Of a DNA stretch of 64,000 nucleotides, positions 47,520-60,100 are shown piece by piece. A program made the position numbers and the translations under genes. The first letter of the stretch is position 1, and each line of letters starts with the position of its first letter. Under the pieces are notes generated by a model. The model did no database searches, had not been told where the DNA came from, and worked only from the letters and a program-made list of their open reading frames with translations. The DNA is from Gigaspora margarita (taxonomy: Eukaryota; Glomeromycota; Glomeromycetes; Diversisporales; Gigasporaceae), in contig WTPW01002537.1 of the NCBI GenBank assembly GCA_009809945.1, positions 1 through 64,000 of the forward strand, written 5' to 3'.

Positions 47520-47965
47520 GTCTAATAATTCCGAACATTGCCTAGCTAAGTGATCTGCTATCTCATTTATAGAATCCTGCTATGACCCTTAACTTTGACT
47601 AGAGAAAGATGTATTTCCTTCAATCTTATTAATTTATGAATACTTCACATTAACCAAAACCTACTTGTGTGATCTTTATTACAAGCATTTATATTGCTTA
47701 TTGCAACCTTGCTATTTGTGTTAATCTGGACTTTAGCTCTTTCCGGTATTGTTAATAATGCTAACCAAATTGCCAGGTGCTCTGGTTTAGTAGACAATAG
47801 TCATTCCTGAGTACCCACATAGCCTGTATCTAGAATTTCCTCCTTATTTAAACCTACTTGAACCCAACTTGCTCCTATTTTATCAATTCCTCCCTTCTCT
47901 GTTGATGTTCTAACCAGGAAGCTATTCATATAAAATACCAAATTTTCTCTATTTTGCTAATCTAT
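47520..47965 (-). pseudogene. LINE ORF2: RNase H domain
   Basis: From 47965 down the frame reads EKGGIDKIGASWVQVGLNKE (strand region with the first acidic position nearby), KPEHLAIWLALLTIPERAKV (E-x-x-A-x-x-x-A-L block), INTNSKVAISNINACNK (TDS-like block), then VKVKGHSRIL*MR*QIT*LG, corresponding to the usual KVKGHSG...NE.ADxLA block with stops. RNase H removes the RNA strand during reverse transcription. Confidence 0.78.
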
Positions 47966-48802
47966 TTTTTTTTGTATTTTCTAATTATTAATTCTTCTAA
48001 TTCTAAACTAAGCTTTTGATTTCTAATACTTCTATTTCTAACTTTTGTACCTCTTCCAATCTCTGTGGAAGTTCCACTTCTCTATTCTCATCTGTTTCTC
48101 TTTTTTTTCCCTATCTCAGAACTGTACCTAGGTCTATATCCAATTATCATTTGCTGTTTGGGAGCAGTTTGGTAGGCAGAACTTCTATTATTTCATTTCT
48201 TTGGGTCCACTCCTCGCATACTTGGTTTTGTTCACTTTTGTTATACTTACAACTCTCACATTTCTTTACAATTGTTTCTTCCAATGTATTTTGTGAATCT
48301 TGTACCCAATGTTCTGTGCGGATCTTCTTCTGTTTCTTTTCTACTACTTGTCTTATATCGCATTGGTTGGCTTCTTTTGCAGCTAGAATCTATTTCTTTT
48401 TCCAATGATCTTCTTTCACCTCATTAAGTTTTATTTTTATGGCTAGCTTGTTTGATAAGCCTGTCGCAAAAACTTCTTTGACCTTCCTATTTTCTGCTTC
48501 TTCTAGGACTTGTTCCTCTAACAATGTAAACCATTTTCTTTTCATCCTTTGTATACTTGGTCTCTACTTAATCTGAACTGACTTTATGTTAGCATTCTCC
48601 TTCTCTGAATATCTAGAAATTGTTGTACATAGAAGAGGTTTTGGTTTTTAAGAATTTTTGCGCATGCAAATGTGAAGTTCTTTTCTAGTACACTTGCTAT
48701 TCTGTTCTCTTTTTCTACTAGGCCCCATTCTCTTTGGTCTGGTCTGAAGCTCAATTGCAAATCGTTCATTCTTATGAAAGTTAAACATACCAAGTTGTGT
48801 TT

Positions 48803-51730
48803 TCAGATTTTTGGTATATTTGAGTCATACTCCTTGAGGCTGCTCCCTTTTGGTAGGCCTGCTAACAAATACTCCTGTTTTATATGGATTTCTGTTGCCA
48901 CTTTGACTGCCCCTTTCTCATTTAATCTATGATATAGTCCTGTAATTTGTCTGGAAACCAATTCATTTTTGAGCTGTTTGCAATTTCCTATATCCTTGTA
49001 GCTTATGACTGCTCTACTTTCTGTTGTTTGAAATCCTGCTTTGTTTTTTGCTAATCGCAGAAAGGGTGCCTGTATCTGGTCTATTGCTTTTGTCGACAAC
49101 TTAACTGCTTGGAGGATGTAGCATAATTTTGAAAGGATGCACATATTATTAATGTATGCTAATTGGCTTAGCATAGTCTTCTTTTTACCTAATTGCTGCA
49201 CCATTGTTCTGATTACTTCCTTAGCCTTTGCTTGAACTAATAATTATTTAAGTTTGCAATTAAGCCATATTTCTAGAAATCTTGTTACTTTGCTATCACC
49301 CTCCTCTTTGACTGTCTGCCTCCTAGAACAATGCACCTTTCTTCCTTTTCCTTCTTTGTATTACAGATTATCAGTTTCAATTTTTTTGCATTTATCTGTA
49401 TATCGTTGAGTCTAAAAAATTCTTCCGCAATTTGAATTGTTCTTTTTATTTGTTTTTTTGATGAAGCGATCCATGTTGTATCATCTGCGAAGGCTACTAC
49501 ACTCTGTTTCTGTTCATGTATCATTGAGAAACCCCTCTTTAAATTGTAAAGTTCTTCTACTGCCATTTTGTAGCCCAGGCTAGTATTGCTCTCTATGCGC
49601 TCTAAAAGAGGGTCATAAAATATTCACCAGACCAATAGCAAAATTGATTCTCACTGTACAATGCTATCCTCTATAGTAAAGCTTTTCATACAGCCTGCTG
49701 CTATAATTACTCTTGATTTTCTTTTGTAAAAGAGGTTTATTATAAAGGACCTGTGCTTTTCCAGTAGCTTAAGTTTTGTTAGCGCTAGATCAGGACCCCA
49801 AACAATCTATGTAATATCATATTTAAAAAATCGCTAACAGAGGACCATTTTTTTAAAAAGGTTATATTTGAAAAGTAGGTATTGGGTAAAAAGGTTATAT
49901 TTAAAAATGGGTAATAGGCAAAATGAGTATATTTGAAAGAATGGATGACAGCAGTGAATAAAATTCATGCGCACAATATGCAAATGTGCACAATTTTTTA
50001 AATTGGATGTGCATATATGCACAAAGATTTTTCTTAATTAATATATAGAGTGTATACAATTTTATATACAAATTGTTAAAGTGTGCACAAAAAAATTTTT
50101 CTAATATGCACATGTGCACAAAAATTTTTTTCAGATTTTATATACTGAATAACAGGGTAATTTTTTCAAATGTTATATTTGAAAAGTAGTAATGGAAACT
50201 GTGAACATCGGGACCTGTTTTTTTTTTTAAAGAGCGTTAGTTCCTTTTTTTTTTTTTTTTTTTTTTGTTTTTAGAGAGCATTGGTTCAAAATTTTTTTTT
50301 TAAAAGCATACATTTCGAAAATTGAGAACCGATACCAAAGTTTGTATCTGATGTTTGAAATATAACTAATATATACTAAAGTAGAACTGCTAACAGAAAA
50401 AATTTTTACTATGATACTCAAATATAACCTCGTATAGATTATTCAGGGTCCTGCTAGATCTAATGCTACTAAAAATACTGAGCCGAAGACTTTCTTCATA
50501 TCTTGAAATACTTGTCAATGTTCTTTATTGTTTTTTTTTGCATCTTCTATTAGCGTATTTATTATATGTACTGGAGTTTCTGTTGACCCTCCTGTTAGTC
50601 CCATAAAGTTAGGTCCTCTCAGAATGTTCTTTTTCTGAATAATCTGAGAAAGCCTTTTCATGAAAATTTTTGTTGTACATTTTCAGAATGTTTCTAGTAG
50701 TGTGATTGGTCCTACATTCTTCAGATTATAAGGGGAGTGACAAAAATCAGGTGTTTTTTTTAGGGGGGGAGGGGGTAAAAAAAGTTGAAATTACATATAA
50801 GAACCTGACTATATATATATTAAAGAAGAGGGAGGGGGAGTAGACCTCTGATAAAAATAATCAGGTGATTAATGACACAGCCCTAACCCCAATTTGCATC
50901 TTTCAGTATTGGGTATATTTGTAATACCTTCCAATTGGTAGTATTCTGCTCCAACATATACAGAGACCTGCAAAACTTCTGAAGACCTTTTGAGTTTCGC
51001 TGTTTGCTACTTTAATTAAGGTGTACATTATGCCTAAGACCCCTAAAGCTGTGTTTCTTTTCAAATCTTATAACATTTCTTCCCATTCTTCTTCCGAAAT
51101 GTCCTTGTCTAAAGCTTCAAACCATTTCTCTTGAACTCTTTCTAATGGGGCATAGACTTGTGCCCATTCTTCTCCAAGGGCATCACTATCAAAACACCTT
51201 CTCCTGAACTGTTTCTGAAAGAACTCTTTTGTTTTTTCTTTCACTTTTTCTGGGTCGCATGTTAGGACTCTGGTATTATTTTGGTTTTTTAGCAGCTTGT
51301 CAACTACAGTATGATTAAAGGGTTTTTCTAGTAAGCTCACTATTATTCTTCCTTGCTCTCTATCAATCATTTGGCATCATCTTTCAATACACCATTCTAT
51401 TTGCTTCAGTTTTTCCTTTTCTATTCTGTCTGAATTCTTGTTAAATAAAATCTTCAACCATCCGCTAAAGTTCTCTATGTCCTTGTCTTTCCATTTTCCA
51501 CCTATGTTTTCTATCTTGATCTGAAACTTTTTTCTAATGTTCTCTCTAAATAGTCCAAAGTCTTTTCTATCTTCTTCAGTCATATTACTTTCTATTTTTC
51601 TTTTGCTCTTTCTAACCCACCTACCTAATTCTACTATTAATTGGTCTAGTCTTGGCCTTTTTTTGCCATCTCTAGCGACTCTTATCTTGCATATCTTCTT
51701 TTTCAGAATGTGCTTCATTGCTATTTCCAA
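48803..51730 (-). pseudogene. LINE ORF2: linker and reverse transcriptase
   Basis: The linker (51730-51068; RVARDGKKRPRLDQLIVELG, DREQGRIIVSLLEKPF) leads to RT motifs: a NIPNTE block near 50900, KLLEKHRSFIINLFYKRKSR near 49770-49710, [20 protein letters not shown] near 49600, and the catalytic FADDTTWIA at about 49465-49491. A conserved post-RT region follows (49204-48803). The 661-bp element at 49792-50452 and a possible small insert near 50731-50886 split the domain. Confidence 0.85.
49792..50452. mobile_element. 661-bp TIR element inserted in the LINE
   Basis: The ends AGGACCCCAAACAATCTATG and (reverse complement of the right end) AGGACCCTGAATAATCTATA are flanked by the direct repeat GCTAGATC at 49784-49791 and 50453-50460. 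The 8-bp duplication suits hAT or P-like transposons. The interior has repeated TATATTTGAAAAGTAG and GTGCACA words and no ORF with motifs. Confidence 0.85.
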
Positions 51731-51979
51731 AATACCTTTTTCCAGTACTTCCTATATCAAGTCTAGAGCACCTTCTGTTTCATCTTCAACCATCAGGTTT
51801 TTATCTATTATCCATTTTTTAACTGCCCCTGCTCTAGTTATTCTTTTATACAGCTCTACCCTATACATTTCCCAGTCTTACTGCTTTGCTTCATCATACA
51901 GAAATATTGTTCTTGAATAACCTTTTTTCTTTGCTATAGCTTTGCTATTGTTGGCTGTTAGGTGGTCTAATTTTACTTC

Positions 51980-52690
51980 CGCTACTGGTGCATTATAATC
52001 ACTTTCTGTGAAACACACTATATCTTCTATTTTTGCTTCTTTTAGGCCTAGTGCTAGATTCTCTGTAATCCAAATATAGTCAATTCTTGTACCTAACTTC
52101 CCTCTTGATCAAGTATGATCAGTACCTTGTAGATTTAATGTTCTGTATTTGTCATAACAGCCTTGTCTTCCAAAACAGTTCACAATTAGGAGTGTTTTGC
52201 CTTTGTTTTTCTCTTTTTGCTTTTCCGTAGTCTCTTTATTGTCTACTATTGTGTTGAAATCTCCCATGAATGTAAATTCGCAATTTTGCCTTCTCCCTGT
52301 GTATTTTCTTATTATCTCCTGTTGTACCTCTCTTTTATAATTCTTGTCATTTGGTAGAAAATAGATTATCATAACAGTTAATTCTAATTGTTTGAAAAAG
52401 AAACTTGCTATTATAGCAAAGTTGCTAAACTTTTCCACTGGGCCTAAATGTTTTTTCCATTTTTTTGAGATTAGGAGCCCCACTCCTGATTCTTTTTGCT
52501 CCTCTGGATCTGCTCCTGTCCAATATGCTTTGTATTTTTCCAGATTCTTTGATAGAAAATAACTGTCTTTTCCTGTTATGTTTGTTTATGCAATTCCTAC
52601 TACATCCAACTGTTCATTACTTGCCCAGTCGCTTAAGGCTTCCAATTTGAGCCCATTGCTTTTTAGCCCATTATATTATAGCATTCTATT
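51980..52690 (-). pseudogene. LINE ORF2: endonuclease domain
   Basis: Order of motifs from 52690 down: LDVVGIA*TNITGKDSYFL (about 52600), SGVGLLISKKW (about 52480), FTFMGDFNTIVDNKE (about 52270, the catalytic GDFN), TDHT then a stop, TRIDYIWITENLAL (about 52080, the D-Y-I-W block) and FTESDYNAPVAEVKL (about 52000, normally SDH; here SDY). This is the exonuclease-endonuclease-phosphatase fold that nicks target DNA. Two in-frame stops are present. Confidence 0.82.
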
Positions 52691-52799
52691 CTAATTCCTA
52701 AGTCGTTATCTCTCTTTATTGACTCTACTAGCGACTCCTCTGCCTTTATTTTACCTTTTGAGTCATTGCCCTTTGTGATTCTCTTTAATTGCTTTGTTC

Positions 52800-54434
52800 T
52801 TTCTTCTTCCCTATTTTCCTTATTCTCTTTCTGATCTCATGCTCGAACCCTCCTTTTCCCTTTGCTTTTATGTACTCCTCCTTCTTCTTTTTCTCGCTCT
52901 GTTTCTTCTCCTTCTCTTTGTTTTGGCTGAATATTTTGTAATTGGCTTCTTTGTAGAGGCAGCCAATTCTTTACTGCCAATTGATTCTTTTGTTTGCCCT
53001 TTGCAACTGTTAGAAGTGATTGGGGGCCCCTATCTCTTTCCAAGTACTTTTATTTCCATCTCTTGATCTGTTTGCTTCTATTTTATCTAGTCTTTGGAGA
53101 ATTATTTGTAACTTTTTATTTAGACTTTCTATATACCTTGACCTCTCTATATTATAACCCTCCTTTCTTTTGTCTTTATCATAATAGTTTTTGTACTTTG
53201 TAGTTTCATCTGATTCATTTTCTTTGTTGTAGAAGCATGTTATCTTTTTCTCGTAAAGTATGTTTTTCTGAATTAGTTTTGAAGAATTTTTTGAAAATCC
53301 ATTTACTACTTTTTTCCCCTTTTCAGAAACTGGTGATAAATTTCTTTAATTCCACTTTACTGTGGAAGTACTTCACCTATCTGGTCTTTCTACTCCAGAT
53401 ATATATCTCTAGGAGAGGAATGTGTTGCCATAATTGATTTTTATAGTAATTGCTTTATACATATTTTTCTCATTCTTGAAGTACACAAAGGCTAAGCCTC
53501 AAGAGTTTGAGTTACTATTGATTGGAATATAGACAGATTTTGGCTTAACTTGTTTTAGTTGACGGAATAGTAGGACTTCTACTGTGTTCCTGTTTACACC
53601 CTCTAAACTTAATCTATGCTTTTTTCTGTTTACTAGAATTTCTTCTTTGTTCTCTCTTTGGATGATTCTTGTAAGTTTTCTGCCTATAGGAAGTGACCAT
53701 GAGTCATCTAGTATCTGTTTGCTTCTCTTATTTTTAATTGCTATCTTTACTATTGCTCTTTTTTTGAAACTATCAAAAATCAAATTAATGCTTGACACCT
53801 TGCTATATTGTTTCATTAGAAGCTTGACTTGTGTGTTATTAAAATTAAGTGGAAGGTCCCATAGCGTGTATGATTCTCCTAATTCTATTCTCTTTTTTGC
53901 ATTTCTGTCTTTATTATTTGTGACTATTGGTCTGGTATGTCCACTTATGTCTTCACTTATTGGGTTTATTTCTATCCCCATTCGTTCAGCTGTAACCTTC
54001 TTTTCTTTTTCTCTTGTTACTTCTATTGGAACTATTCCATTCTCTTCTTTTCCTTTTTCTTTGATATGGTTACTCTCTAGTTCCTGTATGCTATAATCTT
54101 CTGTACTGCATTCCATTAGTATGAGGATATCAATTTTTCTTTGTCTTTTTTGCATTTGAGATTCCCTATCTGACCCTCTAGTTGTGTCCTTTTTCTGAAT
54201 TTCCTTCAGTTGTTTTTCTGAGATTTTGGATAATTTTCTAGTAATTGCCTAATAATGCATATCTCTTCTGGGGATATAGTTTGGATTGCTTCTGCAATTT
54301 CTGAATTTACAACCTGCACTCTTGTGCAGTTTTTATTTAAATACTCTATTGTTGCTCTGACACCAAGCCTCAAGGCTTGGCAGCCCCCTTTTAGAAACTT
54401 GATTTTCCAGTCTGGAATCTGGTTAGAGTTCATT
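52800..54434 (-). pseudogene. LINE ORF1 (RNA-binding, gag-like)
   Basis: From ATG at about 54434 (MNSNQIPDWKIKFLKGGCQA), through a frameshift near 54206, then an RRM-like segment YTLWDLPLNFNNTQVKLLMK with INLIFDSFKKRAIVKIAI (about 53880-53740), then a second FVYFKNEKNMYKAI segment near 53480, and a lysine/glutamate-rich tail. ORF1 proteins of such LINEs coat the RNA. A GTG at 54496 would extend the frame, but ATG 54434 fits better. Stops after 53499 show decay. Confidence 0.7.
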
Positions 54435-54514
54435 GATAATCTCTGTACCTGAGTTATTTGTACTATTCTAAACTTGCTATTAGTGTAAATAAACACGTGC
54501 TAACTACTTGTTTG

Positions 54515-54859
54515 ATCTAGAATTTTTTTAAATATTAATATATTTTTATAAAATTTTATTTATAAATTTTATTATCTATTTATTATTTAATAATACATAA
54601 ATTGTATTATATTTAGATATAAAAAAAATTTTTTCTAATAAGCTTAAAACTTTGAAAATTTGGTTAATTTATTATTGGCTTCTATTTCTAGAAATCAAAT
54701 ATACTATTCTAAAAAATTTAGAAATTTAAATTTTTTTTTATATTATTATTTTTTATGTTTTGTCTTTTCTTTTTTGTTTTTTTTTGCTGTTTTCTGTTCT
54801 TTTTTTGCTCTTATTTCTTAAAGTTTTGTTTTTTAATATTTACTTTATCTTGTATTTTA
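54515..54859. other. AT-rich sequence between LINE and foldback element
   Basis: Nothing recognisable apart from the LINE target duplication at 54515-54529 and T-rich runs. Confidence 0.4.
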
Positions 54860-55382
54860 TATAAGCTGATTTACAAATTTTGTTAATAAGTTTTAATCTA
54901 CAGATCTATTTTGGATAATTTTGCTACAAAAATGTTCATCTTGATAAGATGATTCTAACAAGCCCAAAATCGTTAAAATCTGATCACAGGATCCCAAGAT
55001 CATCATGATTTTGTACTATTTTATTAGTAAATTTTAAATTATTCTGTAAATATCTTTGATACCAAATAACTTTTGTTCTACTGAACTGTTTTGGATAATT
55101 TTACTATCAAAATGCTCCTTTTATCAAGATAAGCATTTTGATAGAAAATCATCCAAAATGGATCAGTAGAATAAAAGTTATTTGGTATCAAAGATATTTA
55201 CAGATTAATTTAAAATTTACTAATAAAATAGGACAAAATCATGATGATCTTGGGATCCTGTAATAGATTTTAACAATTTGGGCTTGTCAGAATCGTCTTA
55301 TAGAGATGAACATTTTGGTAAAAAATCATCTAAAATAGATCAGTAGATCAAAACTTATTATCAAATTTTAAATCAGCTTATA
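54860..55382. mobile_element. 520-bp foldback (near-perfect hairpin) element
   Basis: The two halves are inverted copies over about 250 bases each (for example GGTATCAAAGATATTTACAG near 55180 against its inverse near 55040; GATCTTGGGATCCTG near 55246 against CAGGATCCCAAGATC near 54987). The loop lies near 55115. It carries no genes. RNA from it would form a very long hairpin. Confidence 0.8.
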
Positions 55383-55389
55383 TATCTTT

Positions 55390-56720
55390 TGTAATTGCTT
55401 CAAAAATTACTAGCATAATAATATGGTTCTATGGTTATACAAATAGTTAATTTTATGCAACATAATATATTCTAACTTATATATTTGTATTCATATAACT
55501 TGTTTGAAAAAATTTGTGTTTTATAGTGCATTGTAACAAAAAATAAAAATTCTAACAATAGAGTCATTTCTAGAAATAGGTGCTATTATCTTATATGGCC
55601 ATTAATAATATCGTAAATGTTCTTTTGTATAAATAATAAGTAATAAAAATTTACATAATATTTTATATATAGGAATTAAAAAAAATAAAATAAAAATGTA
55701 AGTTTGCGTAAATTATTGTTATATTAAAAAACTGCTCTATAAATTTAGAGGATGTCTATTTCCACCATGGTATTTTGTTATTTCTACTATATTTACACAA
55801 GAATTTCTATTTTAGTATTTTAATATAATTATTAATTAATTAAAAACAATCTAAAATAATTTGCACTCTGATCGACAAAAAACTGAATGCTGATTGGACT
55901 TTTATTCTTGATTTGATTGGATAACTCAGGACACGTGCACATTATATCATTGATGTAAAGTCTTTTTGAACATTTTTGATTAGTCATCTTTCAGAAACAT
56001 GATTAGTATTGTAGAAAAATTACAATATAACACATTTTGATCAACATGAATATTGTTGTAAATATTATTGCCGTAATGCTAACATAATTTCCTAATGATG
56101 TAATGTCATAATGTTAACAAACTACAAAGATAAAAAAATGATATTAATAAAAAATATTGGCAAATAATACTAGCACTAAGAAAAATCTACATGTTACTAA
56201 AAATTTAGATGATTGATTTCTAGATTTATCATTTTTTTTGTAAATTTTTGGTTAGAATATTTGTTGTCCGAATTATCTGATAATTACTAATTTTTTTTGG
56301 TGATTTCTATAGTTCATAGTTTGATATAAATCTAACAACAAATAGAATCATAATAGTGTGTTAATCTACTAATTTCTATATAATAAAGCTGTTTAATAAT
56401 AATGGGAATAAAAAAAATTCAATTGCACTTTGCCATTTTTAATTTGCTATATCCAAAAACTGTAATTAGACTGTGAAAAAAGTAACAACATATGATTATT
56501 TGCATGTTGATGTTGTAAGATATTCGTCATAATGTATGTAATATAAATGCAATTTATGTACATAGTTTCTAATAAAATATTGCTAAATTTTGAGCATGAC
56601 TACAACGGCCGGTATAATTTAGGATATATTGAGTATAACCAAAGCAAATAAATAAAAAAATATCTGTAAATCATAGTGATATCCAACCATTTTTTAAAAC
56701 CAAAACCAAATAGAAAACTC
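55390..56720. other. AT-rich intergenic sequence
   Basis: No gene, terminal inverted repeat or RNA gene was recognised. Confidence 0.45.
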
Positions 56721-56724
56721 AGAA

Positions 56725-57102
56725 ATGCTACAAATTAATGCTATCAATCAACTGAATTTTGATAGCAGTCTCCAATTGGCAGATACGAATAATCCAAACA
56801 GAAATTATTTGTTTGGTTATTGTTATAAACATGGAATAGGAATTGAAAAGGAAAAAAAAGCATTCACATATTACCAAAAATCAGCAAATATGAATAATTC
56901 TAACGGAATGTACCAAGCTAGATATTGTTATTATTAACAAATTGGGATTGAAATCGATAAGCAAAAAGCGTTTTCATATTATCTGAAGTCTGCTAAGGCA
57001 AGTAATCTATGGGAATAGGAATTTGGAAAATTTCTGGTGTTATTATTACGGAATTGGCATTGAAAATTTTTTGATTTATTTTATGAATGGATTAACAAGT
57101 AA
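56725..57102 (+). pseudogene. Sel1-repeat coding segment, with a stop and frameshifts
   Basis: From ATG 56725 the first repeats are clear: NRNYLFGYCYKHGIGIEKEK then KAFTYYQKSANMNNSNGMYQ. A stop at 56935 interrupts, followed by IGIEIDKQKAFSYYLKSAKA, a frameshift, and YYYGIGIE. A frame shift later it can be read FFDLFYEWINK, ending at the donor GTAAGTT at 57103. Known: Sel1 repeats act as interaction scaffolds. The breaks could be decay or sequence errors (a 143-N gap is nearby). It is followed directly by the second triplet-exon array, so the two may be one gene. Confidence 0.65.
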
Positions 57103-60100
57103 GTTAAATTTTATTTTTTATTATAATGTTTAAAGTTTATTTAAAACAGGATTTTTACACAATTTTAATTATCAGGGAGTAAGCATAAAGTGCATTTATT
57201 GATCTATTTCTGTAATTTAAGCTCATAAATATATATGTATTTATTTATTCATTTTTTGTGTTATTTAGCCCATAAGTATAAAGAACATTTATTAATCAAT
57301 GGAATTAAAAACAGCAAATATAACAGATAACAGATAATACTTATTTACCATTACATTTAAATTCATTTTATTCGCATTAATCATTTTATTCAGTGAGTGA
57401 GTATAAAAAATATTTATTAATCAATGGAATTAAAAACAGCAAACATAACAGATANNNNNNNNNNNNNNNNNNNNNNNNNNNNNNNNNNNNNNNNNNNNNN
57501 NNNNNNNNNNNNNNNNNNNNNNNNNNNNNNNNNNNNNNNNNNNNNNNNNNNNNNNNNNNNNNNNNNNNNNNNNNNNNNNNNNNNNNNNNNNNNNNNNATT
57601 TATTAATCAATGGAATTAAAAACAGCAAATATAACAGATAGATATGTACTTATTTACCATTAAGTTTAAATTCATTGTATTTACATTAATTACCTTCTCT
57701 CTCAGCATGTGAGTATAAAGAACATTTATTAATCAATGGAATTAAAAACAGCAAACATAACAGATATATACTTATTTACTATTACGTTTAAATTCATTTC
57801 ATTCGCATTAATTACCTCCTCACTCAGCATGTGAGTATAAAGAATAATTATTAATCAATGGATTAAAAATAGCATACATAACAGATAAATATTTATTTAC
57901 TATTACATTTAAATTCTTTTCATTTGCATTAATCATTTTATTCAGTGAGTGAGTACAAAGGACATTTATTAATCAATGGAATTAAAACCAGCAAACATAA
58001 CAGATAAATACTTATTTTCTATTACATTTAAATTCTTTAAATTCGTATTAATCATTTTATTCAGTGGGTGAGTATAAAGAACATTTATTAATTAATGGAA
58101 TTAAAAACAGCATACATAACAGATAAATACTTATTTACCATTATGTTTAAATTCATTTCATTCGCATTAATTTAGTCGGTGAGTATAAAGAACATTTATT
58201 AATCAATGGAATTAAAAACAGCAAACATAACAGATAAATACTTATTTACCATTATGTTTAAATTTATTTCATTCGCATTAATTTAGTCAGTGAATATAAA
58301 GGACTTTTATTAATCAATGAAATTAAAAACAGCAAACATAACAAATAAATACTTATTTACCATTATGTTTAAATTCATTTTATTCGCATTAATCACCTCC
58401 TCACTCAGCATGTGAGTATAAAGAACATGTATTAATCAACTGAATTAAAAACAGCAAACATAACAGTCACCTAATATGTTATGCAGATCATGGGGTAAAT
58501 TTTTACTATGGTGCACCAAGTCACTTCACATCAAATACACAAATTTAGGTATATATAAATGCTTTTTAGCCAATCAGAATGTGTTATATACTAATTCTAA
58601 TTGGATAAAAAAAATTAAAAGAAAAATTTAAAATTTTTTTTATATTAAACACTAAAATTTTGAAAGCATAATAGCTTTAAACACTTATAACATTAATTTA
58701 TTAACATTTTTAAATGTTCTAACTGATAATTTGGATAATACTAATAAAAAACAATAGTTTTATCGGTTACATTTTTAAAAAATATTTAAAACTTATGATT
58801 ATATAGATTTATTAAAATATATATGATTTTTGATAAGAAGTGACTTGGCGAACCATATGAAATTTGAATGATCAACATGCATATGATGGGCTCAATTTCA
58901 TAGTAAATTGCAATGGTTGCCTACTTTCAATCATTTATTTCAAGGGTTTCTAAAAAGGAACTGCACTTATGGCATGCATTTTTGCAGTTTAGAAAGTTGA
59001 TTTCTTTATTATTTGCAAGTTTAAAATATAATACAAAATAAACCTGAAAAAAGACTGCAGGACTTAAAGTTGGCATTTTGTTTTATTTTTATATGTATAA
59101 AAACTGCTTACTATTTTATTTCTATAAACTTACCAAGCTTGTTTTAAAAATTATAAACTACTAAAACTATTAAAAAAGATTGCAGGTTACAATTACAAGG
59201 TACCAGATACGACATGTAGACCTTGCAGGTTTAGAAATCATGTAATTACAAAGAAATTTTAAGCTAGTTATACTAGAATTATTACTAATAAAGTAATTTT
59301 TTAAAATTAAGTAGGATGATAACAGCTTATTAAATTTTAACTGAGTTGGTTTAGCAAATACCAATGAAGTTATTCTCATGTAAATCTATCTTACTTGAAG
59401 GCATCAGGCTAGTTACAAGTTATAAAATGATTAGAACTAAGATTATAATAAGATATAATCACAAATCACAAAAAAATAAAACTGTATATATATTTATTAA
59501 AAACATTTATTTATTATTTAAATAAAAAATTATACAATTATTAAATTAAAATTGATTTAAATAATTTAAATATGCCAATTAATAAATAATGGATTTTGCT
59601 GGAAAAAAGGAAGAATTTGATGAGATTTCTTGTGAACTATTAATCAGAATACATGATTTTGGTATCATTCAATTCATCTCAATAAGCTGAACTGAATGGT
59701 ACCAAAATCATGTAATTCTGATTAATAATTTACGAGAAACTCAATTTTTTGTAAATTTTTTTTTTATCAAATTCATCCATTTTCTTAGCACCATACCTAC
59801 ATAATTAACACAAGTAAATAAAAGAAAAACTATCCTAAACTAAAAATATTATAAGCTTAAATACAGTATATTATTTTTATAACTTAGCTAGAATTGTTAG
59901 ATGAACTATTTTTATAATATCAATCATTCAAAACTGCCTAATTAATATCTAAAATTTCATCTAACAATTATGCCTCCAACTAGTTAAAACAAAATAAACA
60001 AGAAATATAAGCTTAAATAACTTATCTTAAATAAATAGAACTAGTTTTGAATAGAATAATAGAAAGTATTAACAAAGTTGAATAGCTTAAAATATATTAG

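Larger units (their letters stand above)
46721..54514 (-). mobile_element. complete LINE retrotransposon with RNase H
   Basis: The element is transcribed right to left. The 3' poly(A) appears as a T tract from 46712 and the 5' end is at about 54514. Target duplications ATCTAGAATTTTTT occur at 46707 and 54515. It carries ORF1 (RRM-like), an apurinic-type endonuclease, reverse transcriptase and RNase H, the layout of I/Tad-type LINEs. Scattered single stops and a 661-bp insertion (49792-50452) inactivate it. Overlapping plus-strand open frames across this region are antisense by-products. Confidence 0.88.

Noticed and set aside
50731..50886. Possible small insertion in the LINE RT region with AGGG..CCCT ends
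   Set aside because: The inverted ends are weak and no target duplication could be fixed; left unannotated apart from a mention.
46866..54452. Plus-strand open frames across the LINE
   Set aside because: They are antisense to clear LINE domains and have no motifs.
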